A stretch of 64,000 nucleotides of DNA, taken from Thiohalobacter thiocyanaticus (GTDB taxonomy: Bacteria > Pseudomonadota > Gammaproteobacteria > Thiohalobacterales > Thiohalobacteraceae). Location: NCBI RefSeq assembly GCF_003932505.1, contig NZ_QZMU01000001.1:496001-560000 (forward strand). Direction: 5' to 3'. The position numbers and the translations under genes were made by a program. Below are positions 17,972-26,718 of the stretch, in pieces (within the stretch, counting starts at the first letter, position 1; the number at the start of each line of letters is the position of its first letter). The notes under the pieces are model-generated. The model was not told the DNA's origin. It made no database searches and worked only from the letters and a program-made list of their open reading frames with translations.

Positions 17972-17995
17972 CCCTCTCCCGCTCGCGGGAGAGGG
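17972..17995. repeat. Hairpin between flgH and flgI
   Basis: The perfect inverted repeat CCCTCTCCCGC/GCGGGAGAGGG has a 2-base loop. No T-tract follows in the direction of transcription, so an mRNA-stability or processing role is more likely than termination. Confidence 0.7.
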
Positions 17996-18024
17996 GGCAA
18001 ACGTGTCGCAAAGCGACTATTGGA

Positions 18025-18693
18025 TTAGAACGGCCAGAAGACACTGTTGAAGAACTGGGCGAACCAGCCCATGGTGTTGGAATCCGCCACAAAGCCCTGA
18101 CCGCTGTAGGCGATGCGCGCATCCGCCACCCGGGTCGAGGGCACCGTATTGTCCGGACGCACGTCGACTGGACGCACGATGCCGGAGATCTGGATATATT
18201 CATCACCCTGGTTCAGGGTCAGCCACTTCTCGCCGCGCACAACCAGATTGCCGTTGGGGTGCACGTCGATCACGGTGACGCTGATGTTGCCGGTCAGGCT
18301 GTTGCTCTGACTGCTCTTGCCCTCGCCGTCGAACTCGGTACTGTTGTCAACCGAGGCGCCGAGCCTGCCGAAGGTGTCCCCCAGCGCCGTGGGCGTCTGC
18401 GATTCCAGCGAGGTTTCCTTGTCGGTCTCGGTCTTGGCATTCTTGCTGGCCTGGGTGCGTTCCTCCAGCACGATGGTGATGATGTCACCGACACGCCGCG
18501 CCTTGATGTCCTCGAACAGGTACATGGCCGTGCCGGAATGGTAGATGGTACCCTGCGTCTGCGGCGGCGGTGTCTGCGGCTGCGGCACCACCGGCCGGTA
18601 GTCGCCGCGCGGTCCCGGGTGGGTAGCGCAGCCGCCGGCGAGCAGGCTCAGCAACAGGCCGCCCAGCACTGCGATTCTGTAGAAGGTTTTCAT
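18025..18693 (-). CDS. flgH: Flagellar L-ring lipoprotein FlgH
   Basis: FlgH is an outer-membrane lipoprotein that forms the L ring around the rod. The 222-residue precursor has a lipoprotein signal with lipobox LAGGC (Cys about 21) followed by a Pro-rich linker. The conserved core includes MYLFEDIKARRVGDIITIVL and GEKWLTLNQGDEYIQISGIV. The second of two adjacent ATGs (18693) is taken as the start. Confidence 0.95.
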   Translation of the reverse strand: MKTFYRIAVLGGLLLSLLAGGCATHPGPRGDYRPVVPQPQTPPPQTQGTIYHSGTAMYLFEDIKARRVGDIITIVLEERTQASKNAKTETDKETSLESQTPTALGDTFGRLGASVDNSTEFDGEGKSSQSNSLTGNISVTVIDVHPNGNLVVRGEKWLTLNQGDEYIQISGIVRPVDVRPDNTVPSTRVADARIAYSGQGFVADSNTMGWFAQFFNSVFWPF

Positions 18694-18715
18694 CACGCGG
18701 CTCCGTCTCCAGGCC

Positions 18716-19501
18716 TTACAGGTTCTGATTCACGTACTGCAGCATGCGGTCCACCGAGGAGATGGTCTTGGAGTTCATCTCGTAGGCACGCTGGGTCTCG
18801 ATCATGTTCACCAGTTCCTCGACGATGTTGACGTTCGAGGTTTCGAGCGAGCCCTGGATCAGGGTGCCGGTGCCGTTGGTGCCGGGGTTGTTGATCGTGG
18901 GGGCACCGCTGGAGGCGGTCTCGATGAACAGGTTCTGGCCGATCGGCTGCAGGCCGGTGGCATTGACGAAGTCCGCCAGCTGGATGGTTCCGGCCTGGGT
19001 CGGCTGCGCCTGCCCCGCAAGCTGTACGCTGACCACGCCGTCGGAGCTGATGGTCACGCTCTGGGCGTCTTCATCGATGGTGATCGCCGGCTGGATCGGA
19101 TAGCCGCTGGAGGTCACCAGCTGGCCGTCGCTGTTCTTCATCAGCGAGCCGTCACGCGTATAGGACAGACTGCCGTCGGGCATCAGCACCTGCAGATAGC
19201 CCCGGCCCTGAACGGCCACGTCGAAGGAGTTGTTGGTCTGCACCACATTGCCCTGGGTGTGCAGCTTCTGGGTGGCAACGGTGCGCACGCCGGTACCCAG
19301 CATCAGGCCCGAAGGCAGCTGGGTGTCCTGCGAGGACTGGGCGCCGGCCTGGCGGATGTTCTGGTACAGCAGGTCCTCGAACACCGCGCGGTCGCGCTTG
19401 AAACCGGTCGTGTTCACATTGGCCAGGTTGTTCGAGATATTGTTCATCCGGGTCTGCTGTGCCTCGAGCCCGGTCATCGCAACCCACATTGCCTTGTTCA
19501 T
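18716..19501 (-). CDS. flgG: Flagellar distal rod protein FlgG
   Basis: The main distal rod subunit, 261 residues, near the family's usual 260. Starts [19 protein letters not shown], contains the rod/hook signature [20 protein letters not shown], and ends in the C-terminal helix [20 protein letters not shown]. Spaced 13 bp after flgF and 22 bp before flgH. Confidence 0.97.
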   Translation of the reverse strand: MNKAMWVAMTGLEAQQTRMNNISNNLANVNTTGFKRDRAVFEDLLYQNIRQAGAQSSQDTQLPSGLMLGTGVRTVATQKLHTQGNVVQTNNSFDVAVQGRGYLQVLMPDGSLSYTRDGSLMKNSDGQLVTSSGYPIQPAITIDEDAQSVTISSDGVVSVQLAGQAQPTQAGTIQLADFVNATGLQPIGQNLFIETASSGAPTINNPGTNGTGTLIQGSLETSNVNIVEELVNMIETQRAYEMNSKTISSVDRMLQYVNQNL

Positions 19502-19514
19502 AACTGAATCCTCT

Positions 19515-20255
19515 TTAACTGATCCGCATCAGCTGCGCGGAAGCCGAGTCGTTTTCCCGGGCGGTTTCCATCAGCTTGATGTTGGCCTCAAACTGCCGTG
19601 ACAGACCGATCATGGTGGTCATGGCATCGACCATGTTCACGTTGCTGTTCTCCAGTGCACCGCTGACCAGCTTCACCTCGTTCGAGGCCGGGGCCTGGCC
19701 GCCGTCACGCATACGCAGCAGACCATTCTCGTCCTTCTGCAGCTGGGTGGGATCGGGGTTGACCACCTTGACGCGGCCGATCACCGCCAGCACTGTGGCA
19801 TCCTGCCCCACCGGCAGCATGGACACGGTGCCGTCGGGGGCGATCTCCACCTTCTGTGCATCGGGCAGCAGCATCGGACCGCCCTCGCCCATTACCGGGT
19901 GACCGGCGCCGGTCTCCAGCATGCCGGTCGGGGAGATGCGCAGATTGCCGGCACGGGTGTAGGCCTCACCGCCATCCGGCGCCTGCACCGCGATCCAGCC
20001 CTGACCGTCGACCGCCACATCCAGGTCGCGTCCGGTCGGTTGGATCGCGCCCTTGGCGAAATCCGTTCCGCCCGGCTGGGATTCGGCATAGACCCGGCTG
20101 GGAAAGACCTGCCCCTCCAGCGCATGGGCGCGGGCCGCCGCCAGGTCGGCCTGAAAACCGGTGGTGGTGGCGTTGGCCAGATTGTTGGCGTTGACCGCCT
20201 GGGCATCCATGACCTGGCGGGCCCCGCTGGCGGCGACATAGAGCAGCTTATCCAT
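19515..20255 (-). CDS. flgF: Flagellar proximal rod protein FlgF
   Basis: A rod subunit of 246 residues. The N-terminal flagellar basal-body rod signature ([20 protein letters not shown]) and the C-terminal helix ([20 protein letters not shown]) are present. It starts [20 protein letters not shown] and follows flgE by 12 bp. Confidence 0.96.
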   Translation of the reverse strand: MDKLLYVAASGARQVMDAQAVNANNLANATTTGFQADLAAARAHALEGQVFPSRVYAESQPGGTDFAKGAIQPTGRDLDVAVDGQGWIAVQAPDGGEAYTRAGNLRISPTGMLETGAGHPVMGEGGPMLLPDAQKVEIAPDGTVSMLPVGQDATVLAVIGRVKVVNPDPTQLQKDENGLLRMRDGGQAPASNEVKLVSGALENSNVNMVDAMTTMIGLSRQFEANIKLMETARENDSASAQLMRIS

Positions 20256-20267
20256 CGTCGTTTACCT

Positions 20268-21536
20268 TTAACGGATATTGATGATGGTCTGGGTGATGGT
20301 GTCGGCGGTGCTGATCACCTGGGAGTTGGCCTGGAAGTTGCGCTGAGCGGTGATCAGCTTGATCAGCTCGGCGGCGATGTCGACGTTCGAGGACTCCAGC
20401 GCCCCGGACTGGATCGCGCCCAGACTGCCGCTGCCGGGCTCGCCGACCAGCGGCTGGCCGGAGGAGAAGGTCTCGGCCCAGTTGGTATCACCGACCTGAC
20501 GCAATTCGGTCGGGTTGGGAAAGCTCGCCAGCGCCACCTTGCCCAGCGCGTTGGACTGGCCATTGGTGAAGCGGGCCGAAATGACGCCCTCGTCACTGAT
20601 GCTCAAACCACTCAGCTTGCCCTTGGCGAAACCGTCCTGGCTGAGGGAGTTCACGGTGTAGTCGCCGCCGAACTGGACCAGATCGGCCAGGTCCATGGTC
20701 ATATTCAGGTCTGCCGCACCGGTCCCGGGGTTCTTGGCATCGAAAATCACCTCGGTACCGTTCAGGGCAGGCGTGCCCGAATTGGAGATCAGCTGGCCGT
20801 TGTTATCGAACTCGAAGCTGAAGGTATCGCTACCGCCGACCTGAACCACATCTCCCGGGTCGGTGCCATTGAGGTAGAGTCTTGCATCCCACTGGTTGTT
20901 CGCCTGCTTCTGGAAATAGGTGGTGGCCGAATGCTCCACCCCCTGGGAGTCGAACACCGAGAAGGAGGTCGAGAAGTTGTAGGTGGTGGCATCCGTGGGA
21001 TCCAGGGGTGTCACGCCGGACGGTATCGCCGGGTCGCTGGAGTCCAGGTTCATGTTCAGCCCGATGCTCGAGGTCGCCCGCGGAGCGCCCTCGGTCTGGG
21101 AAACCTGCAGATCGTTCAGCGAGCCCGTATTGAAGGTATCACTCGAGTTGCCGATGGGATCGAATACCTGCAACCGCTGACCGGTGGAATTCACCACATA
21201 GCCGTTGCGGTCGATGTTGTAGGCACCGGCACGCGAATAGACCTGGCTGCCGCCGTCGGAGAGCACGAAAAAGCCCTCGCCGTTGATGGCCAGATCCAGG
21301 TTGCTGCTGGTGAAATCGATGTTGCCCTGACCGAATTCCTGGGCCACGTTGGCCAGGCGCACGCCGCTGCCGATGGCGGTCGAGCTGACGCCGCCCGTAC
21401 TGACCGCGAAGACATCCGCGAATTCGGTGCGGGAGGACTTGAAACCGTTGGTGCTGGAGTTGGCGATATTGTTGCCGGTGACCTCGAGGTCCTTGGACGC
21501 GGCATTCAACCCACTGAGCGCGATACTGAAAGGCAT
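20268..21536 (-). CDS. flgE: Flagellar hook protein FlgE
   Basis: The hook subunit, 422 residues. It starts MPFSIALSGLNAASKDLEV and carries the signature NNIANSSTNGFKSSRTEFAD. The C-terminus ELIKLITAQRNFQANSQVIS is the conserved rod/hook helix. The middle is a variable hook surface domain. It follows flgD, which supplies its assembly scaffold. Confidence 0.97.
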   Translation of the reverse strand: MPFSIALSGLNAASKDLEVTGNNIANSSTNGFKSSRTEFADVFAVSTGGVSSTAIGSGVRLANVAQEFGQGNIDFTSSNLDLAINGEGFFVLSDGGSQVYSRAGAYNIDRNGYVVNSTGQRLQVFDPIGNSSDTFNTGSLNDLQVSQTEGAPRATSSIGLNMNLDSSDPAIPSGVTPLDPTDATTYNFSTSFSVFDSQGVEHSATTYFQKQANNQWDARLYLNGTDPGDVVQVGGSDTFSFEFDNNGQLISNSGTPALNGTEVIFDAKNPGTGAADLNMTMDLADLVQFGGDYTVNSLSQDGFAKGKLSGLSISDEGVISARFTNGQSNALGKVALASFPNPTELRQVGDTNWAETFSSGQPLVGEPGSGSLGAIQSGALESSNVDIAAELIKLITAQRNFQANSQVISTADTITQTIINIR

Positions 21537-21549
21537 GACCGATTCTCCT

Positions 21550-22236
21550 TTACTGAATCTGGCGGACTTCGGATAACTCCAGGGTTCTGCCGCCGTTCAG
21601 GCCGAGCAGCAGACCGCCGGAGCGATTGAGCGTGACGTTTTCCACCTCGGTGGCGATCAGGGTCTCGACGGCCTCGGCGCCATTTCCGGTATTGGCCGAG
21701 GCCTCAACCAGGTAGTCTCCCGCAGGCAGGGGCTGGCCCTGGTCATCCATCCCCTCCCATTTGAAGGGCACCGTACCGGCGGCCTGCTGACCCAGCCCGA
21801 TGCTGCGTACCAGTTCACCGGCCTGATTGAAGATGCGCACCTCCACATCGCTGCTGCTCTCGGGCAGATCGATACTGCCGCTGAGGCTGCCGCCCTCCTC
21901 CAGGCGGCCAACGCCGGTCGGGGCCAGCACCGAACGGCCGACCAGGCTGGCGGCCTGCAGCGTCTGGCCGGATTGCATGGATTCACTGAAACTCTTGAAC
22001 GAATCCTTGAGTTCCTGGATGCCGGTGGAGGTGCTGAACTGGGCCATCTGGGTCAGGAACTCGCCGTCCTCCATCGGTTTCATTGGATCCTGGTTACGCA
22101 GCTGCGCGACCATCAGGTCCAGGAAGTCCTCCTGGCCGAGTTCGTTCTTCACCTTGGATTCGGCCCTGCTGGCCTCCTCGCTGGTACGCAGGCCGGCGCC
22201 GGCGTAGATGTCCTGCAGACTGGATATATCATTCAT
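21550..22236 (-). CDS. flgD: Hook assembly scaffold FlgD
   Basis: FlgD caps the growing hook. The 228 residues hold the conserved N-terminal segment FLDLMVAQLRNQDPMKPMED (about 38-58) and the C-terminal FlgD Ig-like/tudor fold (about 110-225), including PFKWEGMDDQGQPLPAGDY. Position between flgC and flgE is standard. Confidence 0.95.
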   Translation of the reverse strand: MNDISSLQDIYAGAGLRTSEEASRAESKVKNELGQEDFLDLMVAQLRNQDPMKPMEDGEFLTQMAQFSTSTGIQELKDSFKSFSESMQSGQTLQAASLVGRSVLAPTGVGRLEEGGSLSGSIDLPESSSDVEVRIFNQAGELVRSIGLGQQAAGTVPFKWEGMDDQGQPLPAGDYLVEASANTGNGAEAVETLIATEVENVTLNRSGGLLLGLNGGRTLELSEVRQIQ

Positions 22237-22260
22237 CGGTTGACTCCCTGGGTAGCAGTC

Positions 22261-22677
22261 TTACTCGCCCATTCTCAGGGTGGCGAGCAACAGCTGTTTC
22301 GAGGTATTGATCACTTCCACGTTGTTCTGGTAACTGCGCGAGGCGGAGATCATGTTCACCATCTCGTCGACCATGTTGACATTGGACTGGTAGACATAGC
22401 CGTCCTCGTTGGCCATGGGATTGTCGGGCGCGTAGCGCATCTGTACCGGCGCATCGCTTTCCACCACGCCGCGCACCTGTACGCCCACCGACTCGGGGCC
22501 GGCGTTGTAGAGGCTTTTCATCATGGCGGCGAAGACCGGCTGACGGGCACGGTAGGCACCCTCTTCCGTCGGGCTGACGGTTTCAGCATTGGCCAGATTG
22601 CTGGCGGTGGTGTTGAGCCGGGTGTTCTGGGCGCTCATCCCCGAACCGGCAATATCAAAGACCTTGAACAGGGACAT
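22261..22677 (-). CDS. flgC: Flagellar proximal rod protein FlgC
   Basis: A rod subunit of 138 residues. It starts MSLFKVFDIAGSGMSAQNTR with the signature TRLNTTASNLANAETVSP and ends with the helix MVNMISASRSYQNNVEVI. The ATG at 22677 is preferred over 22683: AGAGG in the flgB end then lies 9 bases upstream instead of 3. Confidence 0.96.
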   Translation of the reverse strand: MSLFKVFDIAGSGMSAQNTRLNTTASNLANAETVSPTEEGAYRARQPVFAAMMKSLYNAGPESVGVQVRGVVESDAPVQMRYAPDNPMANEDGYVYQSNVNMVDEMVNMISASRSYQNNVEVINTSKQLLLATLRMGE

Positions 22678-22679
22678 GA

Positions 22680-23075
22680 TCATTCACCTCTCAGCGTGGA
22701 CTTGATGCCGCTGAACTTGCGGCCGAGGAATTCCAGCGTGGTCTGATACATGACGCTGTTCTTGGAGAATTCCGCCTGCTCCGCCTGCATGTCCACGGTA
22801 TTGCCGTCCATGGACGGCTGGGCCGGCACCCGGTATTTCAGGGGTATGCCGCCGTAGTTGTCGGTTGTGGTGGCTATGTGACCGGGCCGGGTGGAAGCGA
22901 GCTTGAGCTGTTCATCGCCGGCATTGCGCATGACGGCACGGAAATCGATGTCGCGCGCCTTGTAATTGGGCGTGTCGGCGTTGGCAATGTTGGAGGCCAG
23001 CAGCTCGTTGCGCCGGGCGCGCAGATTGAGCGCTTCCGGCATTGGCCCCAGCAGGGAATCGAGCGATATCGGCAT
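22680..23075 (-). CDS. flgB: Flagellar proximal rod protein FlgB
   Basis: First gene of the flgBCDEFGHIJKL operon, 131 residues. MPISLDSLLGPMPEALNLRA is the family N-terminus and NELLASNIANADTPNYKARD the rod signature. GAGGTTG precedes the chosen ATG. The upstream extension to 23132 would run through the sigma-54 promoter and is rejected. Confidence 0.96.
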   Translation of the reverse strand: MPISLDSLLGPMPEALNLRARRNELLASNIANADTPNYKARDIDFRAVMRNAGDEQLKLASTRPGHIATTTDNYGGIPLKYRVPAQPSMDGNTVDMQAEQAEFSKNSVMYQTTLEFLGRKFSGIKSTLRGE

Positions 23076-23112
23076 GGCAACCTCAAACTTTAGTTCGTTC
23101 GGGCCATGTCGT

Positions 23113-23128
23113 AGCAATGCCTGTGCCA
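23113..23128 (-). promoter_or_regulatory. Sigma-54 promoter of the flgB operon
   Basis: On the minus strand TGGCACAGGCATTGCT, an almost perfect match to TGGCACG-N4-TTGCW, ends 38 bp before the flgB ATG. It probably drives all ten rod, hook and ring genes downstream, activated by FlrC or FleQ. Confidence 0.88.
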
Positions 23129-23251
23129 GCATCGGCGGGAGGCTTGTTTTTACAGGGATTTCGTTTTCGGAAGGGCGGCCGCGGCAAGGCCGGGCGGCAA
23201 GATTCCGCCGCCGGGTGGCAAAGGGCGGTGCAATTCGGGGGCGTGAGTTTC

Positions 23252-23505
23252 AACGCAGAGGCGCGAAGGCGCAGAGGAGGCAGAGAAAAACATTAGCCGG
23301 ATTTCAGTCAATCCGTCATTCCCGCGAAGGCGGGAAAAAAGCGCGAAGCGCGTTGAACGTCCGCAGGGCGGCCCGAAGGGCGAGCGTAGCGAGTAATCCA
23401 GTATCCGGCAGCGCGGTCAAGCCCTGGATCCCCGCCGACGCGGGGATGACGGTGTAGTAAGTACCATTAATTTCTGCGGCCTCTGCGCCTTCGCGCCTCT
23501 GCGTT
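23252..23505. repeat. GCAGAGG-ended inverted-repeat element
   Basis: The inverted ends AACGCAGAGGCGCGAAGGCG...CAGAG (about 27 bp, nearly perfect) also show short internal periodic units. They enclose a diverged GTCATTCCCGCGAAGG palindrome (23315-23450). It lies between cheR and the flgB promoter in the 476-bp gap. Apart from the promoter, nothing else is seen there. Confidence 0.8.
23315..23450. repeat. Diverged GTCATTCCCGCGAAGG palindrome
   Basis: The arms GTCATTCCCGCGAAGGCGGG and CCCCGCCGACGCGGGGATGAC enclose about 95 bp with a further palindrome GCGCGAAGCGCG. It is related to the repeats at 2391 and 36449 and nested in the GCAGAGG element. Confidence 0.65.
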
Positions 23506-23551
23506 AATCCGGTTTTCAGTCAAGGCAACGCGCCCACCGATCGTGAAAGGT

Positions 23552-24412
23552 TCAGCGCCCGGCCAGACGCCCCTGGTCCAGGCCTTCCTTGAGCCGGTAG
23601 ACCGAGCCGCGCGGGGCGCGCACCAGCTCGAAGGCGTCCGAGTGCTGGGTAATGGACTCGGAGGAGCCGAGAAACAGATAGCCGCCGGGATTCAGGCTGC
23701 GCGCCATCCGGGCAATGATGTCGCGCTTGGACTCGGTGGAGAAATAGATCAGCACATTGCGGCAGAAAATGATGTCGAAGCGGCCCAGCGTGGTATAGCT
23801 CTGCAGCAGGTTGGCCAGGGTGAAGCGCACCCGGCGCTTGATCTCGTCCTTCACCACCCAGTGCAGACCCTGCTGGGCGAAGTACTTCTGCTTGCGTTCC
23901 TCGGACAGGCCGCGGACCACCGCCAGGCCGTCATACCGCCCGGCCTGCGCCTCCCGGATCACCGTGGGGGCGATATCGGTGCCCAGGATCTCGGCCTCGC
24001 CCAGCTTGCCGGGATTCTCGGCCATGAACTCCTGGACCGTCATGCTGATCGAGTAGGCCTCCTGCCCGCTGGAACAGGCCGCCGACCAGATCCGCGGCAC
24101 CCGCACCCGACGCGCGGCCATATCCGGCAGGATGGTCTGTCTGAGGATGTCGAAGGGAAAGGTGTCGCGGAACCAGAAGGTCTCGTTGGTGGTCATCGCC
24201 TCGATGACCTGCTCCTTCAGCCCGCGGCTGAAGGGCTTGCGCATCTGTTCGACCAGCTCGCCGAGGCTGTCGATCCTGGCCTCGCGCATGAGCCGGCCCA
24301 GACGGCTCAGCACCAGGTAGTGCTTGTTCTCGCCGAGCACGATGCCCGAGCTCTCCTCCAGAAAGGCGCGGAAGGCATCGAAATCCTGGGAGGGGATTTT
24401 GACAGTGTTCAA
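23552..24412 (-). CDS. cheR: Chemotaxis protein methyltransferase CheR
   Basis: CheR uses S-adenosylmethionine to methylate glutamates of chemoreceptors. The 286 residues have the N-terminal helical domain (1-75) and the methyltransferase domain (80-280). IWSAACSSGQEAYSI is the SAM-binding loop, and TTNETFWFRD, DIIFCRNVLIYF and GGYLFLGSSESI are family stretches. It follows cheV by 81 bp; the pair next to flgA/flgB is common in polar flagellates. Confidence 0.95.
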   Translation of the reverse strand: MNTVKIPSQDFDAFRAFLEESSGIVLGENKHYLVLSRLGRLMREARIDSLGELVEQMRKPFSRGLKEQVIEAMTTNETFWFRDTFPFDILRQTILPDMAARRVRVPRIWSAACSSGQEAYSISMTVQEFMAENPGKLGEAEILGTDIAPTVIREAQAGRYDGLAVVRGLSEERKQKYFAQQGLHWVVKDEIKRRVRFTLANLLQSYTTLGRFDIIFCRNVLIYFSTESKRDIIARMARSLNPGGYLFLGSSESITQHSDAFELVRAPRGSVYRLKEGLDQGRLAGR

Positions 24413-24493
24413 GCGGATTTCCTTGTCAGGCGGCTGCCGCGTCCGGCTGCATGCAGCGCCCGCAGCAGGTTGTCAGTTCGGCAGACCGGCCGT

Positions 24494-25450
24494 TCAGCCG
24501 ACGGCGGCCCCGTCCACTTCCTGCCGGGTCTGGTTGACCTGCTTGAGCACCGAGGTGGCCAGCAGGTCGGGCTTGAACTTGGCGATGAACTCATCGGCAC
24601 CCACCTTCTCCACCATGGCGTGGTTGAACACCCCGCTGAGCGAGGTGTGCAGCAGTACGTAAAGGCCCGCCAGCTCCGGCGCGGTACGGATCCGTGTCGT
24701 CAGGGTATAGCCGTCCATCTCGGGCATTTCCACATCCGAGATGACCATGGCCAGGTCCCGCAGCCGGTCCGGATCGTGCTCGGCCCACTGCTGCAGCTGC
24801 TCCAGCGCCTTCCTGCCGTCGCTGACCAGGGTAGCGTCAATATTGAGCTGATCCAGGGTGCGCTTGATCTGGTTGCGCGCGACCATGGAATCGTCCGCCA
24901 CCAGGATATGCGGCCGGCACTCATGCTCGACCGCGCCGGCCTCGGCCAGAACCTCCTCGGAGATGCTGTCGTCCATGCCGATGACCTCGGCGAGCACCTT
25001 CTCCACATCGATGATCTCGACCAGCACGTCATCGACCCGGGTCACGGCGGTCAGATAGCTGTCCTTGCCGGCTCCATTGGGCGGCGGCAGGATCTGTTCC
25101 CAGTTCATGTTGACGATGCGATCGACCATCCGCACCAGAAAGCCCTGGGTGGAACGATTGAATTCGGTGACGATGACGAAGGCCTCGCGCGGATCCTGCA
25201 GCGGCGGCCGCCCGATGGCCATCCCCAGATCCAGTACCGGAATGGTCTTGCCGCGCAGGTGGGCCACGCCCCGCACCACCCGGTGGGACTGCGGCACCTG
25301 GGTCAGCGGCGGGCACTGGATGACCTCCTGGATTTTGAAGACATTGATCCCGAAGCGCTGCCGCCCATCGAGGGTAAACATCAGAACTTCCAGGCGGTTG
25401 TGTCCGGCAAGCTGGGTGCGCTGGTCAACGCTGGCCAGTACGGTGCTCAT
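24494..25450 (-). CDS. cheV: Chemotaxis coupling protein CheV
   Basis: CheV couples receptors to CheA through a CheW domain (about 15-160, GVAHLRGKTIPVLDL) and is tuned by a C-terminal receiver (about 180-310, ILVADDSM and Asp in VISDVEMPEMDG). The 318-residue product starts at ATG 25450 (MSTVLASVDQ), with AAGGAG upstream. A reading-frame extension to 25735 overlaps flgA and lacks family similarity. Confidence 0.95.
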   Translation of the reverse strand: MSTVLASVDQRTQLAGHNRLEVLMFTLDGRQRFGINVFKIQEVIQCPPLTQVPQSHRVVRGVAHLRGKTIPVLDLGMAIGRPPLQDPREAFVIVTEFNRSTQGFLVRMVDRIVNMNWEQILPPPNGAGKDSYLTAVTRVDDVLVEIIDVEKVLAEVIGMDDSISEEVLAEAGAVEHECRPHILVADDSMVARNQIKRTLDQLNIDATLVSDGRKALEQLQQWAEHDPDRLRDLAMVISDVEMPEMDGYTLTTRIRTAPELAGLYVLLHTSLSGVFNHAMVEKVGADEFIAKFKPDLLATSVLKQVNQTRQEVDGAAVG

Positions 25451-25494
25451 CTGTTTGGTCTCCTTCGATAGGGGCGGCTTCCTGTTCTGGCCCT

Positions 25495-25522
25495 GTAGCG
25501 GCCCGCTGGCACCCTTTCTTGA
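25495..25522 (-). promoter_or_regulatory. Possible FliA promoter of cheV-cheR
   Basis: On the minus strand TCAAGAAA, 12 bases, GCCGCTAC. The -10 matches at 6 of 8 but the -35 at only 4 of 8 and spacing is one base long. Chemotaxis genes are usually FliA-dependent, which is the main support. Confidence 0.35.
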
Positions 25523-25536
25523 ACCCGTCCCGCTTC

Positions 25537-25552
25537 CGGCACAGCAATTGCA
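25537..25552 (+). promoter_or_regulatory. Sigma-54 promoter of flgA
   Basis: CGGCACAGCAATTGCA matches TGGCACG-N4-TTGCW with correct GG-GC spacing, 42 bp before the flgA GTG. Confidence 0.72.
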
Positions 25553-25594
25553 TCGTTCTGGCCGAACGACTTCGAACATGTGGGAGAGAGACGG

Positions 25595-26299
25595 GTGAAA
25601 AGGCTTTGCCGGATACTGTTGATCGGACTGGGACTGGGCCAGGCAGCGGGCGCTGTGGCGGCCGGCTTCCAGTCCCACCAGAGCATCCTGGACACCGCAC
25701 AGCGGTTTCTCGCCGACCAGGCTGCCGCCACCCATAGCGGCAAGATCGAGGTCAGCATCGGCAACCTGGATCAGCGGCTGCGGCTCAAGCCCTGTGACCA
25801 GCCGCTGGAGGCCTTCATGCCCACCGGCGCCCGGCTCAATGGCAACACCAGTGTCGGGGTGCGTTGCCCCGGCCCGGCCGAGTGGAAAATCTATGTCTCT
25901 GGCAGCATTGATGTTTTCGGTCAGGTCGTGGTCGCCACCGAGCCCGTGCTGCGGGGCGAGTCACTCGGCGAGGCCCAGCTCAGGGTGGTCGAACGGGAAC
26001 TGTCCGGACTGAGCTACGGCTATTTCGAGGGCACCGACAAACTGCAGGGCATGCTGGCCGGGCGCGCCATTCCGGCCGGCACGGTGATCACTCCGAACAT
26101 GCTCACCGCCCCGCGGCTGATCAATCGCGGCGACCGGGTCACTCTGCTCACCGGCAGTGACCGGTTCCAGGTGCGGATGCGCGGTGAAGCCATGAGCGAT
26201 GGCACCAGGGGCGAGCGCATCCGCGTCAAGGCCCTGAACAGCAAACGGGTGATCGAGGGCTGGGTGGTCTCCCGCGGCGTCGTAAAAGTGACGCTTTAG
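25595..26299 (+). CDS. flgA: P-ring assembly chaperone FlgA
   Basis: FlgA is a periplasmic chaperone for FlgI. The 234-residue precursor has a signal peptide (MKRLCRILLIGLGLG, cleavage near AVAAG) and the C-terminal SAF domain (about 110-232), with PAGTVITPNML and GDRVTLLTG. GTG at 25595 is taken as start because GGGAGAG lies 7 bases upstream; GTG 25580 would put that motif inside the gene. It diverges from cheV. Confidence 0.92.
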   Translation: MKRLCRILLIGLGLGQAAGAVAAGFQSHQSILDTAQRFLADQAAATHSGKIEVSIGNLDQRLRLKPCDQPLEAFMPTGARLNGNTSVGVRCPGPAEWKIYVSGSIDVFGQVVVATEPVLRGESLGEAQLRVVERELSGLSYGYFEGTDKLQGMLAGRAIPAGTVITPNMLTAPRLINRGDRVTLLTGSDRFQVRMRGEAMSDGTRGERIRVKALNSKRVIEGWVVSRGVVKVTL

Positions 26300-26321
26300 T
26301 GGCAGCGGCCAAAAATCACGC

Positions 26322-26348
26322 TAAAGTTATTGAATGTTTTGACGATAC
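26322..26348 (+). promoter_or_regulatory. FliA (sigma-28) promoter of flgMN
   Basis: TAAAGTTA, 11 bases, GACGATAC: 7 of 8 at -35, exact spacing, 6 of 8 at -10. It sits 54 bp before flgM. Class IV control of the anti-sigma factor gene gives the usual feedback loop. Confidence 0.82.
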
Positions 26349-26401
26349 GATTTTCAGTCAGACCCGAATCAACCTGAGAAAACAGCACGCAGGAGGCCAT
26401 A

Positions 26402-26715
26402 ATGGCAACTGAAATCAACAATATATCCGGTTCTCAGATCGGCAATGTCGGGGCCGGCCACGCATCCCAGGGCGGCCAGGCCACGGCGGAGAACAAGACC
26501 GCCGAGAGCCAGGGCAATCCGGCGTCCAGCCGCGACACCGTCAGCCTCACCCCCCAGGCCCAGCAGCTGCGGGATCTGGAGAGCCGTATCGCCGATCTGC
26601 CCGAGGTGGACAGCAACCGCGTCAACACCATCAGAGCGCCCTCGCCAACGGCAGTTACGAAATCGACGCCAACCGCATCGCCGAAAAGATGATGCAGTTC
26701 GAGGGCGCGCTCTAG
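26402..26715 (+). pseudogene. flgM: Anti-sigma-28 factor FlgM, single-base frameshift
   Basis: FlgM holds FliA inactive until the hook is finished. The start (AGGAGG then ATG) and first 77 codons read normally, with the conserved segment RDTVSLTPQAQQLRDLE. At 26633-26634 one base is missing. In the next frame the family C-terminus SALANGSYEIDANRIAEKMM follows and ends at TAG 26715, giving about 104 residues. Read as it stands, the frame ends at 26692 with an unrelated tail that lacks the FliA-binding helices. A sequencing error is likely, since loss would free FliA permanently. Confidence 0.87.
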
Positions 26716-26718
26716 GTC

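Noticed and set aside
17972..17995. Terminator between flgH and flgI
   Set aside because: A strong hairpin but no T-tract follows on the transcribed strand. The hairpin lies inside an operon whose later genes need the same transcript.
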